From the NCBI RefSeq assembly GCF_947495675.1, contig NZ_CANLZX010000002.1, forward strand, positions 62,001-126,000: a DNA stretch of 64,000 bases, given 5' to 3'. Below the pieces are notes generated by a model. The model was not told the DNA's origin. It made no database searches and worked only from the letters and a program-made list of their open reading frames with translations. How positions within the stretch are numbered: the first letter of the stretch is position 1; every line of letters starts with the position of its first letter. The stretch comes from an uncultured Algibacter sp. (GTDB taxonomy: Bacteria > Bacteroidota > Bacteroidia > Flavobacteriales > Flavobacteriaceae). Below, in pieces: positions 1 to 7,842 of this stretch. Both the position numbers and the translations under genes were made by a program.

Positions 1-970
1 CTGTTTTTCTAATATCTTCGGGTTTAATTGTTGTAATTCCATAAGCCCATTCTGGAGTGAAATTCTCCACATGATCTTTTAATTCGTCAAATCCGATTGT
101 ATATCTTTTTACATACGCTTTATCATATAATTCCTCCTTAATAATCACATGCATCCAAGCCAACATTAAAGCAATATCTGTAGCTGGTTTTATTGCTAGC
201 CAATATTGAGATTTACTTGCTGCTGTTGATAACCTTGGATCTACAGTTATAATTGTTGCATTATTATCAATAGCGTCAGACATTTCTTGTACTTGCGAAT
301 TATGCATATTCTCACCAATGTGAGAACCAATTAATACTAAGCATTTTGTGTCTCTAATATCTGTTGGTTCTGGAGATCCTATCCAAGAACCATAAGTTAA
401 GTTAAAACCCGCTTCACGAGCACCTCTACATTGAGCGTAAGCTGGTTCGGCTACTGTATCAGATCCATACGCTTTAAACAAGTGTTCTAAATGTTTACCA
501 GGAGAACCATGTTTTAATAATGCAAATGATTCAGCTCCATACTTTTCTTTAATATCTTTAAATTTTGAAGCAATTAAGTCTAAAGCTTCTTCCCAACTAG
601 CTTCCCTAAAGGTCTCTTCACCATTAATTGTTGTTCTAATTAAAGGTGTTTTTAAACGGTCTTCATCATGATACATTCCTACACCACCTGTTCCTCTAGG
701 ACATAGTCTGCCAAAACAATGTGGGTCTGTTTCATTTCCAATAATTTTTTTAATATTTCCTTGCTCATCAGAATGTGCCCAAGCTGCACATTTCCAAAAA
801 CATACCTCACAATAGGTGGCAGTTTTTTTTAAATTTTGGGTAATGTTTAAAGCGGTCTTATTATTTAAATATGAATTTTTACCAAAAAGATTTAACGCTG
901 AAGTGGAGGTAACAAGTCCTCCTATACCTAATGCGGAAATTTTAATAAATTTTCTCCTCGAAGTCGTCAT
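1..970 (-). CDS. Tat-exported molybdopterin oxidoreductase, PsrA/PhsA-like (partial, 3' end off window)
   Basis: The frame starts with ATG at 970 on the minus strand and runs off the window after about 323 residues. The N-terminus has a twin-arginine signal (SRRKFIK at residues 4-10 followed by a hydrophobic stretch), so the enzyme is exported folded. C54, C57, C61 and C90 form the [4Fe-4S] motif CxxCxxxC...CPRG of the DMSO-reductase superfamily. C181, in AYAQCRGA, sits where the polysulfide/thiosulfate reductase family has its molybdenum-ligating Cys. The gene is divergent from a 12-heme cytochrome c and close to an nrt-type importer, so an extracytoplasmic reductase fed by the cytochrome is likely. 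The substrate (nitrate, a sulfur oxyanion or another oxyanion) cannot be read from this fragment. NapA or NasA is possible, but the Cys spacing and residues around it look more like PsrA/PhsA. Confidence 0.85.
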   Translation of the reverse strand, partial: MTTSRRKFIKISALGIGGLVTSTSALNLFGKNSYLNNKTALNITQNLKKTATYCEVCFWKCAAWAHSDEQGNIKKIIGNETDPHCFGRLCPRGTGGVGMYHDEDRLKTPLIRTTINGEETFREASWEEALDLIASKFKDIKEKYGAESFALLKHGSPGKHLEHLFKAYGSDTVAEPAYAQCRGAREAGFNLTYGSWIGSPEPTDIRDTKCLVLIGSHIGENMHNSQVQEMSDAIDNNATIITVDPRLSTAASKSQYWLAIKPATDIALMLAWMHVIIKEELYDKAYVKRYTIGFDELKDHVENFTPEWAYGITTIKPEDIRKT

Positions 971-1020
971 ATATTACTTTTTTTTCCCAGTAAAGATAGA
1001 ATCGTTGAGGTTTTGAAATT

Positions 1021-1034
1021 ATGACAATTGTCAT
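1021..1034. promoter_or_regulatory. perfect 14-bp palindrome ATGACAATTGTCAT
   Basis: A perfect palindrome lies in the divergent intergenic region. Its centre (1027.5) is about 42 bp upstream of the likely start of the minus-strand oxidoreductase transcript, if the TATCTTTA at 998-991 (minus) is its -7 element. That is the usual place for a class II activator. The binding protein is not known. Confidence 0.45.
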
Positions 1035-1049
1035 TAATTCAGTGTTTTA

Positions 1050-1069
1050 TATGTAACAAATGTTACATA
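1050..1069. promoter_or_regulatory. Crp/Fnr-type operator candidate TATGTAACA-AA-TGTTACATA
   Basis: Two perfect 9-bp arms are separated by 2 bp. Read as TGTAA-N6-TTACA this has the geometry of Crp-family sites. It lies between the divergent oxidoreductase and cytochrome genes, about 100 bp upstream of the cytochrome ATG and about 78 bp from the start expected from the TAAATTTG -7 box at 1125-1132. A Crp/Fnr-family regulator gene lies 2.2 kb away. Confidence 0.5.
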
Positions 1070-1149
1070 ACAATGTCTTTAATAGTATTCGGAATGTTTT
1101 GATAATTGTCTTTCTAAATTATTGTAAATTTGAATAATTGTAAACCTGA

Positions 1150-3054
1150 ATGAAGAAAAAAAAATATTCAAGAGTACTATTTATAATAGTTATACTATTG
1201 TTTTCTATATTATTATACGTAAAAAATAAGACAATCTTTGAGTCAGAAGGTGTATATAAAAGTGTTATTGAAAATGTTAATGAAAGTGACGTTGTTTCAA
1301 CTCAAGAATCTTGTTTTTTATGTCATCAAAACACAAAAGGATATTCTAAGTTTCATAATCCAGAAAATATTGGCTGTGCAAGTTGTCATTTAGGTAATAT
1401 TACTTCATCTAACAAAGAAGAAGCTCATAAAGGCATGGTTTTAATTCCTGGAAATTTATCTGATGCAAAACAAACCTGCGGTAAGTGTCATCCAAATGAA
1501 TTGCATAAAGTAGAAAACTCTTTAATGACAACAAATAGTGGACTTGTAGCAGTAGATAAATTTGTTTTTGGTGAAGCTGATAGTTTGGATTATCATTATC
1601 ATATTAAGGATTTAAAAAATTCGGCAGCAGACAAACATTTAAGAGACTTATGTGCTAACTGTCATTTAGGAGCAGAAAAAACAACTTTCGGATCTATAAA
1701 TCAAAAGAGTAGAGGTGGGGGTTGTAATGCGTGTCATCTAAATTATTCAAATGAAGCATTAATAGACCTAGATAATTATTTAACTTCAAATAAAACAGAA
1801 TTACCCAAATTTCATCCTTCAACAGATATTTTTGTTAATGATACCCATTGTTTTGGTTGTCATAGTCGTTCAAGTAGAATTTCTACAAATTATATAGGCT
1901 TGCAAGAAACCTTGTTGGAAGAAACAGATGTAAACAACAAATCGGGCTTTGAGGTTTTAGAAGATAAACGTGTTTATAAATATATTGAAGAAGATGTACA
2001 TCATACAAAAGGTATGTTATGTATTGATTGCCATTCATCTCATGAAGTTATGGGAGATGGTATAAGGTATGCACACGAAGAGCAAGCTGTAAAAATTCAA
2101 TGTATAGATTGTCATTTTAAAGATAAACCTAACACTATTTCTTATGACTCTTTAGATACAGAAAGTATGCTTGTTTTTTATCACCGAGATTATAAGCATA
2201 ACGATAAACAAATTATAGCTGTTAAAAAGGATAATCACCCATTAGTGAATACCTATGTAGATAGCCTTGGTGATGCTTATTTAATTGGTAAAAAGGATGG
2301 AGCGTTACATGCTTTAAAACCTCAGGGGGATGTTTGTTCTAGAGATAGCGCCCATAAAAATGTGAGTTGTGCAACTTGTCATTCTTCATGGACTCCACGT
2401 TGCATAGGTTGCCATAATGAATTTGATAAAGAAGAACCAAGTGCTTTTGATCTGTTAGATAAAAAGTATACAAAAGGACAATGGAAAGAGTATGTAGCGG
2501 AGTTTTCATCATCACTTCCAGCCATGGGAGTTCGAGAAAATAGTGAAGGAAAACATATAGAACCTGCAATTCCTGGAATGATTATGACTATTGATTTAAA
2601 TAGTTATACTCAAAAAACTACAGGAGAGTCACTTTTATTTCACAGATTATATGCGCCAAATTCACCACATACAACAACAAAAGAGGTGCGTGATTGTGCA
2701 TCTTGCCACTCAAATTCTGCTACTTTAGGCTATGGTAATGGTACTTTGGTTTACGATATAAAAGGAAATAGTGGCGAATGGGTATTTACACCCGAATACG
2801 CATTAAACAGTCATGATAATTTACCAGAAGATGCTTGGATTCCTTTTTTGAAAAAGGTTGACAAAAAAACCATAAACTCTACTCGAACAGATTTCAGACC
2901 TTTTACTGTACAAGAACAAAAAAGACTTCTTTTGGTGGGTGCTTGCTTGCAATGTCATAAAGATACTTCCAAAGTTATGAGACAAGCCATAGAAATTGGT
3001 CTAGACCCTATATTAAAAGAAATTAGTAAAGAATGTATAATGCCTAAGTGGTAA
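1150..3054 (+). CDS. membrane-anchored dodecaheme cytochrome c
   Basis: The 634-residue protein has one N-terminal hydrophobic segment (about residues 8-24), which should anchor it in the inner membrane with the rest in the periplasm. It contains twelve CxxCH heme-binding motifs (CFLCH, CASCH, CGKCH, CANCH, CNACH, CFGCH, CIDCH twice, CATCH, CIGCH, CASCH, CLQCH), spread over the whole length with one long heme-free gap in the middle of the C-terminal half. Many isolated His residues (for example YHYH and VHHTKG) are candidate distal ligands. It is divergent from the Tat-exported molybdoenzyme and is most simply its electron donor from the quinol pool. No enzymatic signature such as the NrfA CxxCK motif is present. 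A TAAATTTG box at 1125-1132 is a plausible -7 element, although the nearest TTTG is 23 bp away. Confidence 0.9.
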   Translation: MKKKKYSRVLFIIVILLFSILLYVKNKTIFESEGVYKSVIENVNESDVVSTQESCFLCHQNTKGYSKFHNPENIGCASCHLGNITSSNKEEAHKGMVLIPGNLSDAKQTCGKCHPNELHKVENSLMTTNSGLVAVDKFVFGEADSLDYHYHIKDLKNSAADKHLRDLCANCHLGAEKTTFGSINQKSRGGGCNACHLNYSNEALIDLDNYLTSNKTELPKFHPSTDIFVNDTHCFGCHSRSSRISTNYIGLQETLLEETDVNNKSGFEVLEDKRVYKYIEEDVHHTKGMLCIDCHSSHEVMGDGIRYAHEEQAVKIQCIDCHFKDKPNTISYDSLDTESMLVFYHRDYKHNDKQIIAVKKDNHPLVNTYVDSLGDAYLIGKKDGALHALKPQGDVCSRDSAHKNVSCATCHSSWTPRCIGCHNEFDKEEPSAFDLLDKKYTKGQWKEYVAEFSSSLPAMGVRENSEGKHIEPAIPGMIMTIDLNSYTQKTTGESLLFHRLYAPNSPHTTTKEVRDCASCHSNSATLGYGNGTLVYDIKGNSGEWVFTPEYALNSHDNLPEDAWIPFLKKVDKKTINSTRTDFRPFTVQEQKRLLLVGACLQCHKDTSKVMRQAIEIGLDPILKEISKECIMPKW

Positions 3055-3178
3055 AAATACGCACTAATAAAATATTAAAAGATTTAAAATACAGATTGCA
3101 TAATATTCTTAATATATTATTTAGGATTATAAAAATATAACTTACATATTTTGTTTACTCTTTAAAAATACGTATTTA

Positions 3179-3211
3179 TTTGTATAAATTAAGTATTATT
3201 ACTTATTTTTG
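3179..3211 (+). promoter_or_regulatory. promoter with palindromic operator in front of the Crp/Fnr gene
   Basis: TTTG (3179-3182), a 21-bp spacer and TATTTTTG (3204-3211) match the Bacteroidota -33/-7 pattern. The palindrome TAAGTA-TTAT-TACTTA (3190-3205) fills the end of the spacer and shares its last TA with the -7 box. It ends 24 bp before the ATG. The same motif and layout are found in front of nrtA. AAGTA-N4-TACTT has the 5-4-5 geometry of FNR sites. A further 12-bp palindrome, AAATACGTATTT, lies at 3166-3177. Confidence 0.7.
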
Positions 3212-3229
3212 ATTTAAATGTAACTCGCA

Positions 3230-3979
3230 ATGCATCTTACACCAACATCTAATAAATTAGAAATCAAGACGTCTCTAGACGGATCTTGTAGTGTTTGTAA
3301 AACTGCAAATTGTCTCATTCATAATAACGCCGAAGCTCTTTTTAATTCAAAACTACCACAAAGTAATGCCGTAATTAACTGTAAAAAAGGTCAGCAATTC
3401 ATTATAGAAGGCGCTCCAGTTAACGGATTGTTTTTTATAAAAAGTGGTACTGTAAAAGTTTTTAGAACAGGCATAAACGGTCGCCAGCAAATTGTTCGTT
3501 TTGCAAAACCTTGTGAAATTGTAGGACATCGTGGTTTTGGTACACAAGAATATTATTCCATTGGCGCTATTGCTCTTCAAGATACAAAATTGCATTATTT
3601 CTCGAAAGAACATCTTCAAGAAGCATTGCTTAAAAACCCCAAATTTGCTTACGATATGATGCTCTTTTACGCTAATGAACTTAATCGTAGCGAGAATAAA
3701 GTGAAATCTATTTCTCAAATGACGGTGCGCGAGCGCGTTATTGACACCTTATTGTATATACACCGAAAGTTTGGCGATTTAAGAGGCTTTATAAATTTAC
3801 CTCTAAGCAGAAAAGAGTACGCAGATTACGCTGGTACAACAGAAGAGCAAGTTATTCGTGTGTTCTCCTTACTTAAAAAAGAGCGTCTTATTAATACACA
3901 AGGAAAAAAAATTGGTATTATTAATGTTCAAACTCTTAAAAACGAAATTAGCGAGCATAACTATTTCTTAGATAGTTAA
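3230..3979 (+). CDS. FNR-like Crp/Fnr-family transcription regulator
   Basis: The 249-residue protein has an N-terminal cyclic-nucleotide-binding-type beta roll (about 50-145), a dimer helix and a C-terminal winged helix-turn-helix (about 165-235). The recognition helix has the E-x-x-x-R pattern (EEQVIR) of FNR. C20, C23 and C28 lie at the place of the three N-terminal cluster cysteines of E. coli FNR. The fourth FNR Cys (C122) has no counterpart at its position; C95 (KPCEIVG) and C51 are the only later cysteines, so an Fe-S cluster, if present, has a shifted ligand. The gene probably controls the neighbouring nitrogen/respiration genes in response to oxygen or NO, and its own promoter carries the same operator as nrtA. 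Regulation is inferred; the family assignment is firm. Confidence 0.9.
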   Translation: MHLTPTSNKLEIKTSLDGSCSVCKTANCLIHNNAEALFNSKLPQSNAVINCKKGQQFIIEGAPVNGLFFIKSGTVKVFRTGINGRQQIVRFAKPCEIVGHRGFGTQEYYSIGAIALQDTKLHYFSKEHLQEALLKNPKFAYDMMLFYANELNRSENKVKSISQMTVRERVIDTLLYIHRKFGDLRGFINLPLSRKEYADYAGTTEEQVIRVFSLLKKERLINTQGKKIGIINVQTLKNEISEHNYFLDS

Positions 3980-4001
3980 TCTGTTGTTTTAATTAATTAT
4001 T

Positions 4002-4068
4002 TGGGCTCCTTTATGTCGGGAGGCAGGCTAGAACAAGGGTTGGGCTTTCTTTTTCAATTCCTAACGCA
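4002..4068 (-). repeat. dispersed palindromic repeat, copy 1 (degenerate, inverted)
   Basis: On the minus strand this reads TGCGTTAGGAATTGAA, then AAAGCCCAACCCTTG. It matches both ends of the better copy at 6890-6972 but lacks that copy's inner part. The two copies lie in opposite orientation on either side of nrtA-nrtB. Confidence 0.65.
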
Positions 4069-4291
4069 TTTATTCCCTAATTGAGTGTTAGTATTTAGAA
4101 TGTATTAACTAAGTAATTTAAATCAAATTCAAGTAATATTAAGTAAGAGTACATACACTAATGTGATTGTTTAAAATATTGATTTACATTGATTTATGAT
4201 TAAAGTATGTTTTTTTGCAGGTTTTGTTATGTTTTAAAAAGAGGTTTTTACATGGGTATAATCATGAAATAGAATTAAGTCTACTTATATA

Positions 4292-4324
4292 TTTGTCTTA
4301 AATAAGTATTAATACTTAGATTAA
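4292..4324 (+). promoter_or_regulatory. nrtA promoter with perfect 16-bp operator palindrome
   Basis: TTTG (4292-4295), a 21-bp spacer and the weak -7 element TAGATTAA (4317-4324) repeat the layout of the Crp/Fnr gene's promoter. The perfect palindrome TAAGTATTAATACTTA (4303-4318) differs from the regulator's own site by one base and again overlaps the first TA of the -7 box. It ends 25 bp before the ATG of nrtA. Confidence 0.7.
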
Positions 4325-4343
4325 TTTAAAACTCATATAAAAA

Positions 4344-5738
4344 ATGAAATCTTTATTTAAAAAAACAACTTGGATTTTACCTGTAGCAGCCTTACTAATT
4401 GCTTGTGGAGGTAAAGAGAAGAAAGATAAATTAGCTGAAAACACAGCTGCTGAAACTTCAAAAACAAAAACATTAGCTATTGAAAAACCACAATTAACTT
4501 TTGGTTTTATAAAATTAACAGATATGGCGCCTTTAGCAATTGCTAAAGAAAAAGGGTTTTTTGAAGATGAAGGTTTATTTGTTTCGGTTGAAGCACAATC
4601 AAACTGGAAAAACGTATTAGATCGAGTTATTGATGGTCAATTAGATGGGTCTCACATGTTGGCAGGTCAACCAATTGCAGCAGGTGCTGGGTTTGGTCGT
4701 CAAGCTAAATTAGTAACTCCTTTTTCAATGGATTTAAATGGAAATGGTATTACTGTTTCTAACGATGTTTGGTCTAAAATGAAACCAAATGTACCTAAAG
4801 GAGCAGATGGAAAACCAATACATCCTATAAAAGCTGAAGCTTTAAAGCCAGTTATTGATGAATATAAGACCAATGGTAAGGCCTTTAAAATGGGAATGGT
4901 ATTTCCAGTTTCTACACATAACTACGAAATTAGATATTGGTTAGCTGCTGCAGGAATACACCCAGGTATGTATACTGCAGATAATGTACAGGGACAAATT
5001 GATGCAGAAGTTTTATTATCTGTAACGCCACCGCCACAAATGCCAGCAACTCTTGAAGCAGGAACTATTTATGGTTATTGTGTAGGAGAACCTTGGAATC
5101 AACAAGCTGTATTTAAAGGTATTGGTGTTCCAGTAACAACTAATTATGATATCTGGAAAAACAACCCAGAGAAAGTTTTTGTAATGACAGAGAAATTTGT
5201 TGAAGAAAACCCAAATACTGCAATTGCTGTAACTAAAGCATTAATTAGAGCAGGTAAATGGTTAGATGAACCATCAAACAGACCAGAAGCTGTTAAAATA
5301 TTATCTATGTCTCAATATGTTGGTGCGCCAGAGGCTGTATTAGCAAATTCTATGACAGGTACTTTCGAATTTGAAAAAGGAGACAAACGTGAGATGCCAG
5401 ATTTTAATGTATTCTATAAGTATAATGCTACTTACCCGTTTTATTCTGATGGTATCTGGTTCTTAACTCAAATGAGAAGATGGGGACAAATTCCAGAATC
5501 AAAACCTGCAGATTGGTATGCTAATACAATAAAAGACATATACAGACCAGATATCTGGACTAAAGCGGCTAAACTTTTAGTAGAAGAAGGTAATATTCCA
5601 GCAGGAGATATTCCAACAACAGATGGGTACAAACCTGCAACAGCAGATTTTATAGATGGAACAACTTATGATGCCAAAGACCCAATATCATATATCAATA
5701 GTTTTAAAATTGGTAACAAAGATAAAGCTGTACAATAA
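4344..5738 (+). CDS. nrtA: nitrate ABC importer, substrate-binding lipoprotein (NrtA/CmpA family)
   Basis: The 464-residue protein begins with a lipoprotein signal; LLIAC places the lipidated Cys at C21. The mature part has the features of NrtA/CmpA periplasmic binding proteins: [26 protein letters not shown] at its start (mature N-terminus), then [10 protein letters not shown], and an aromatic-rich C-terminal lobe. Family members bind nitrate, nitrite or bicarbonate; the following permease and two ATPases complete a NrtABCD set. In a Gram-negative cell the protein would be tethered to a membrane facing the periplasm. It is the first gene of the operon, has its own promoter with an FNR-like operator, and is followed 28 bp later by the permease. 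Nitrate rather than bicarbonate is favoured by the nearby molybdoenzyme, but is not proved. Confidence 0.88.
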   Translation: MKSLFKKTTWILPVAALLIACGGKEKKDKLAENTAAETSKTKTLAIEKPQLTFGFIKLTDMAPLAIAKEKGFFEDEGLFVSVEAQSNWKNVLDRVIDGQLDGSHMLAGQPIAAGAGFGRQAKLVTPFSMDLNGNGITVSNDVWSKMKPNVPKGADGKPIHPIKAEALKPVIDEYKTNGKAFKMGMVFPVSTHNYEIRYWLAAAGIHPGMYTADNVQGQIDAEVLLSVTPPPQMPATLEAGTIYGYCVGEPWNQQAVFKGIGVPVTTNYDIWKNNPEKVFVMTEKFVEENPNTAIAVTKALIRAGKWLDEPSNRPEAVKILSMSQYVGAPEAVLANSMTGTFEFEKGDKREMPDFNVFYKYNATYPFYSDGIWFLTQMRRWGQIPESKPADWYANTIKDIYRPDIWTKAAKLLVEEGNIPAGDIPTTDGYKPATADFIDGTTYDAKDPISYINSFKIGNKDKAVQ

Positions 5739-5766
5739 TTAGTAAAGTAAACAAATAAATAAAACG

Positions 5767-6873
5767 ATGAAGCAAAGTATAACATTAGGAAAAGTAACCA
5801 AATTTATTGGGTTAGGATTTTTAAGCACAATAAAAGATCTATTTACTGGGAAGCTAGAAAAGCAAGATTTTATAAATTTTCTGCGCAAAATTGTCGTACC
5901 GCTTGCTTCCATTCTTTTATTTATTGGTCTGTGGCATATGGGGGCTAAAACGCTATACAACATAGAAGCAGATTTTAAAATAGAAAAAGCCTTGACAGAT
6001 CAAGGTCCAGCGGCGGCTGATGCTTTACGAACATGTATTGCTTCTGGAGAGTCTAGTTGCCAGCCAAATACATTACCGTCTCCTAGTCAAGTTTGGGACT
6101 CTTATAAATCTTTATTAAGAGATCATAACATTATTGCAGCAGATAAAGCGGCATTTATAGAAAAAACTGCAGCATTAAATGAAACACGTATTGCAGATGG
6201 GTTAGATGCTATTACTTATACAGGTAGACCATCATTTGTAGACCAAATATTTAGAAGCTTAAAAACGGTTTTTGCTGGTTTCTTATTAGCATTATTTATT
6301 GCTGTACCATTAGGAATATTTATTGGATTAAGTCCTACTTTAAAAAGTGCATTTAACTGGTTTATTCAAATTTTTAAACCCGTATCTCCAGTAGTTTGGT
6401 ATTTATTGGTTTTTATGATTGTAAAGACATTACTGATTGATTCTAATGAAGATAGCTCATTTACCATTTCGTTTATTAGTGTTGGTTTATGTTCAATGTG
6501 GGCAACTCTTGTAAATACTGCAATGGGAGTGTCTAGTGTCGATAAAGATTATATAAACGTTGCTAAAGTATTAAAGCTTGGTAATTTTCAAAAGATATTT
6601 AAAGTGGTGCTACCATCGTCTTTACCATTAATTTTTACAGGTTTAAAGATCACATTATCTGTTGCTTGGATGGTTTTAATTGCTATTGAGTTATTAGCCC
6701 AAAGTCCAGGTTTAGGATTGTTTGTTTGGGAAGAATTCCAAAATGGAGCAAACGACTCTAATGCTAAAATTATAGTTGCCATGTTTGTAATTGGTATTAT
6801 AGGATTCTTATTAGATCGATTAATGTTAACCATACAAAACTGGGTAAGTTTTGATAAGACTGATGCAATTTAA
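5767..6873 (+). CDS. nrtB: nitrate ABC importer, permease (NrtB family) with enlarged periplasmic loop
   Basis: This is the membrane component of the importer. The 368-residue protein has a first membrane segment at about 42-60, then a hydrophilic stretch of roughly 100 residues, then five or so segments from about 163 to 355. The EAA coupling motif (VAKVLKLGNFQKIFKVVLP) sits before the last helices and docks on the ATPases. Cyanobacterial NrtB is near 275 residues; the extra length is the loop between the first and second segments, which interrupts the conserved LPSPSQV region and contains C90 and C98, a possible disulfide. It follows nrtA by 28 bp and is separated from nrtC by a repeat element. 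Confidence 0.88.
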   Translation: MKQSITLGKVTKFIGLGFLSTIKDLFTGKLEKQDFINFLRKIVVPLASILLFIGLWHMGAKTLYNIEADFKIEKALTDQGPAAADALRTCIASGESSCQPNTLPSPSQVWDSYKSLLRDHNIIAADKAAFIEKTAALNETRIADGLDAITYTGRPSFVDQIFRSLKTVFAGFLLALFIAVPLGIFIGLSPTLKSAFNWFIQIFKPVSPVVWYLLVFMIVKTLLIDSNEDSSFTISFISVGLCSMWATLVNTAMGVSSVDKDYINVAKVLKLGNFQKIFKVVLPSSLPLIFTGLKITLSVAWMVLIAIELLAQSPGLGLFVWEEFQNGANDSNAKIIVAMFVIGIIGFLLDRLMLTIQNWVSFDKTDAI

Positions 6874-6889
6874 TTAAAGTTACGAATTT

Positions 6890-6972
6890 GCGTTAGGGAT
6901 TGAACGGCATGTTTGAGCTTCCCGAAGCATGAGGAAGCGAGTAGTGAAAGCCCGACCCTTGTGGTAACGCCC
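6890..6972 (+). repeat. dispersed palindromic repeat, copy 2 (near complete)
   Basis: The element starts with GCGTTAGGG (6890) and ends with CCCTTGTGGTAACGCCC. The outer GCGTTA and TAACGC (6965-6970) are inverted repeats, and the inner part contains the hairpin GCTTC-CC-GAAGC. Its GC content is far above that of the surrounding sequence. It fills the gap between nrtB and nrtC, so it would be transcribed as a structured RNA inside the operon. Copy 1 is at 4002-4068. Confidence 0.75.
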
Positions 6973-6986
6973 AAAAAAAAATAAAA

Positions 6987-7835
6987 ATGGCATACTTAGA
7001 ATTAAATAATATTTATAAAACTTACGGGCAAGGTGAAAACGAAACCGAAGTGCTTTCAAACATTAATTTGAAAATAGAAGAAGGTGAGTTTGTAGCCATA
7101 GTAGGATTTACAGGAAGTGGAAAAACAACCTTAGTGAACTTAATTAATGGTTTGTTAGAGCCAACAAAAGGAGAGGTTTTATTTAAAGGGCAACCTGTGC
7201 AAGGTACTAGCCATGAACGCGGTGTAATTTTTCAAAACTACTCTTTATTGCCATGGCTAACTGTAGGGCAAAATGTATATATGGCTGTTAAAGAAGCATT
7301 CCCTAAAAAGAGTAAAAAGGAGTTAAATGAGATTGTTGCCAATTATGTAGAAATGGTGAGTTTAACACCTGCTATAAATAAACGTCCTAAAGAATTATCG
7401 GGTGGTATGCGCCAGCGTGTTGCTGTTGCTAGAGCTTTGGCTATGAAACCAGAGATGATTATTATGGACGAACCACTAGGTGCTTTAGATGCATTAACCC
7501 GTGGAAATCTTCAAGATGAGATTTTAAATATTTGGGGTAAAGATAAACGTACCGCACTCTTAATTACTAATGATGTGGATGAGGGAATTTATATGGCAGA
7601 TCGTATTATTCCATTACGTCCAGGGCCAAATGCAACATTAGGTCCAGAGTTTAAAATTGATTTAGAACGCCCTCGTGATAAAACAGAAATGAATGATAAT
7701 GCAAATTTCAAGGAAACAAGAAATGCTATTATTGAATACTTGATGGACATTGGTGACGAAAGAAAATCAGAAAACAAGGAACAAATTATTTTACCAGAAT
7801 TAAGCCCTAAAGATTTCGTTAATCAGTTTAAATAA
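6987..7835 (+). CDS. nrtC: nitrate ABC importer, ATPase (first)
   Basis: The 282-residue ABC ATPase has Walker [10 protein letters not shown] (40-48), the signature [15 protein letters not shown] and Walker [13 protein letters not shown]. It lacks the C-terminal NrtA-like regulatory domain that makes cyanobacterial NrtC about 660 residues long. In the switch loop the usual His is Asn195 (ITNDVDEG), while the partner ATPase keeps His; a heterodimer with one weak site is therefore possible. The ATG comes 14 bp after a structured repeat, and the partner gene follows after 7 bp. The symbol follows gene order, and by domain content it could equally be called NrtD. Confidence 0.82.
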   Translation: MAYLELNNIYKTYGQGENETEVLSNINLKIEEGEFVAIVGFTGSGKTTLVNLINGLLEPTKGEVLFKGQPVQGTSHERGVIFQNYSLLPWLTVGQNVYMAVKEAFPKKSKKELNEIVANYVEMVSLTPAINKRPKELSGGMRQRVAVARALAMKPEMIIMDEPLGALDALTRGNLQDEILNIWGKDKRTALLITNDVDEGIYMADRIIPLRPGPNATLGPEFKIDLERPRDKTEMNDNANFKETRNAIIEYLMDIGDERKSENKEQIILPELSPKDFVNQFK

Positions 7836-7842
7836 TATACTT

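Larger units (their letters stand above)
3980..4343. other. intergenic region between regulator gene and nrtA
   Basis: These 364 bp contain no convincing gene. They hold a degenerate copy of the dispersed repeat (about 4002-4068) and the nrtA promoter/operator at 4292-4324. The remainder is AT-rich and I see no clear structure in it. Confidence 0.7.

Noticed and set aside
816..1016. Plus-strand open frame of 66 codons
   Set aside because: It is antisense to the start of the Tat-exported molybdoenzyme, whose cofactor motifs show the minus strand to be coding.
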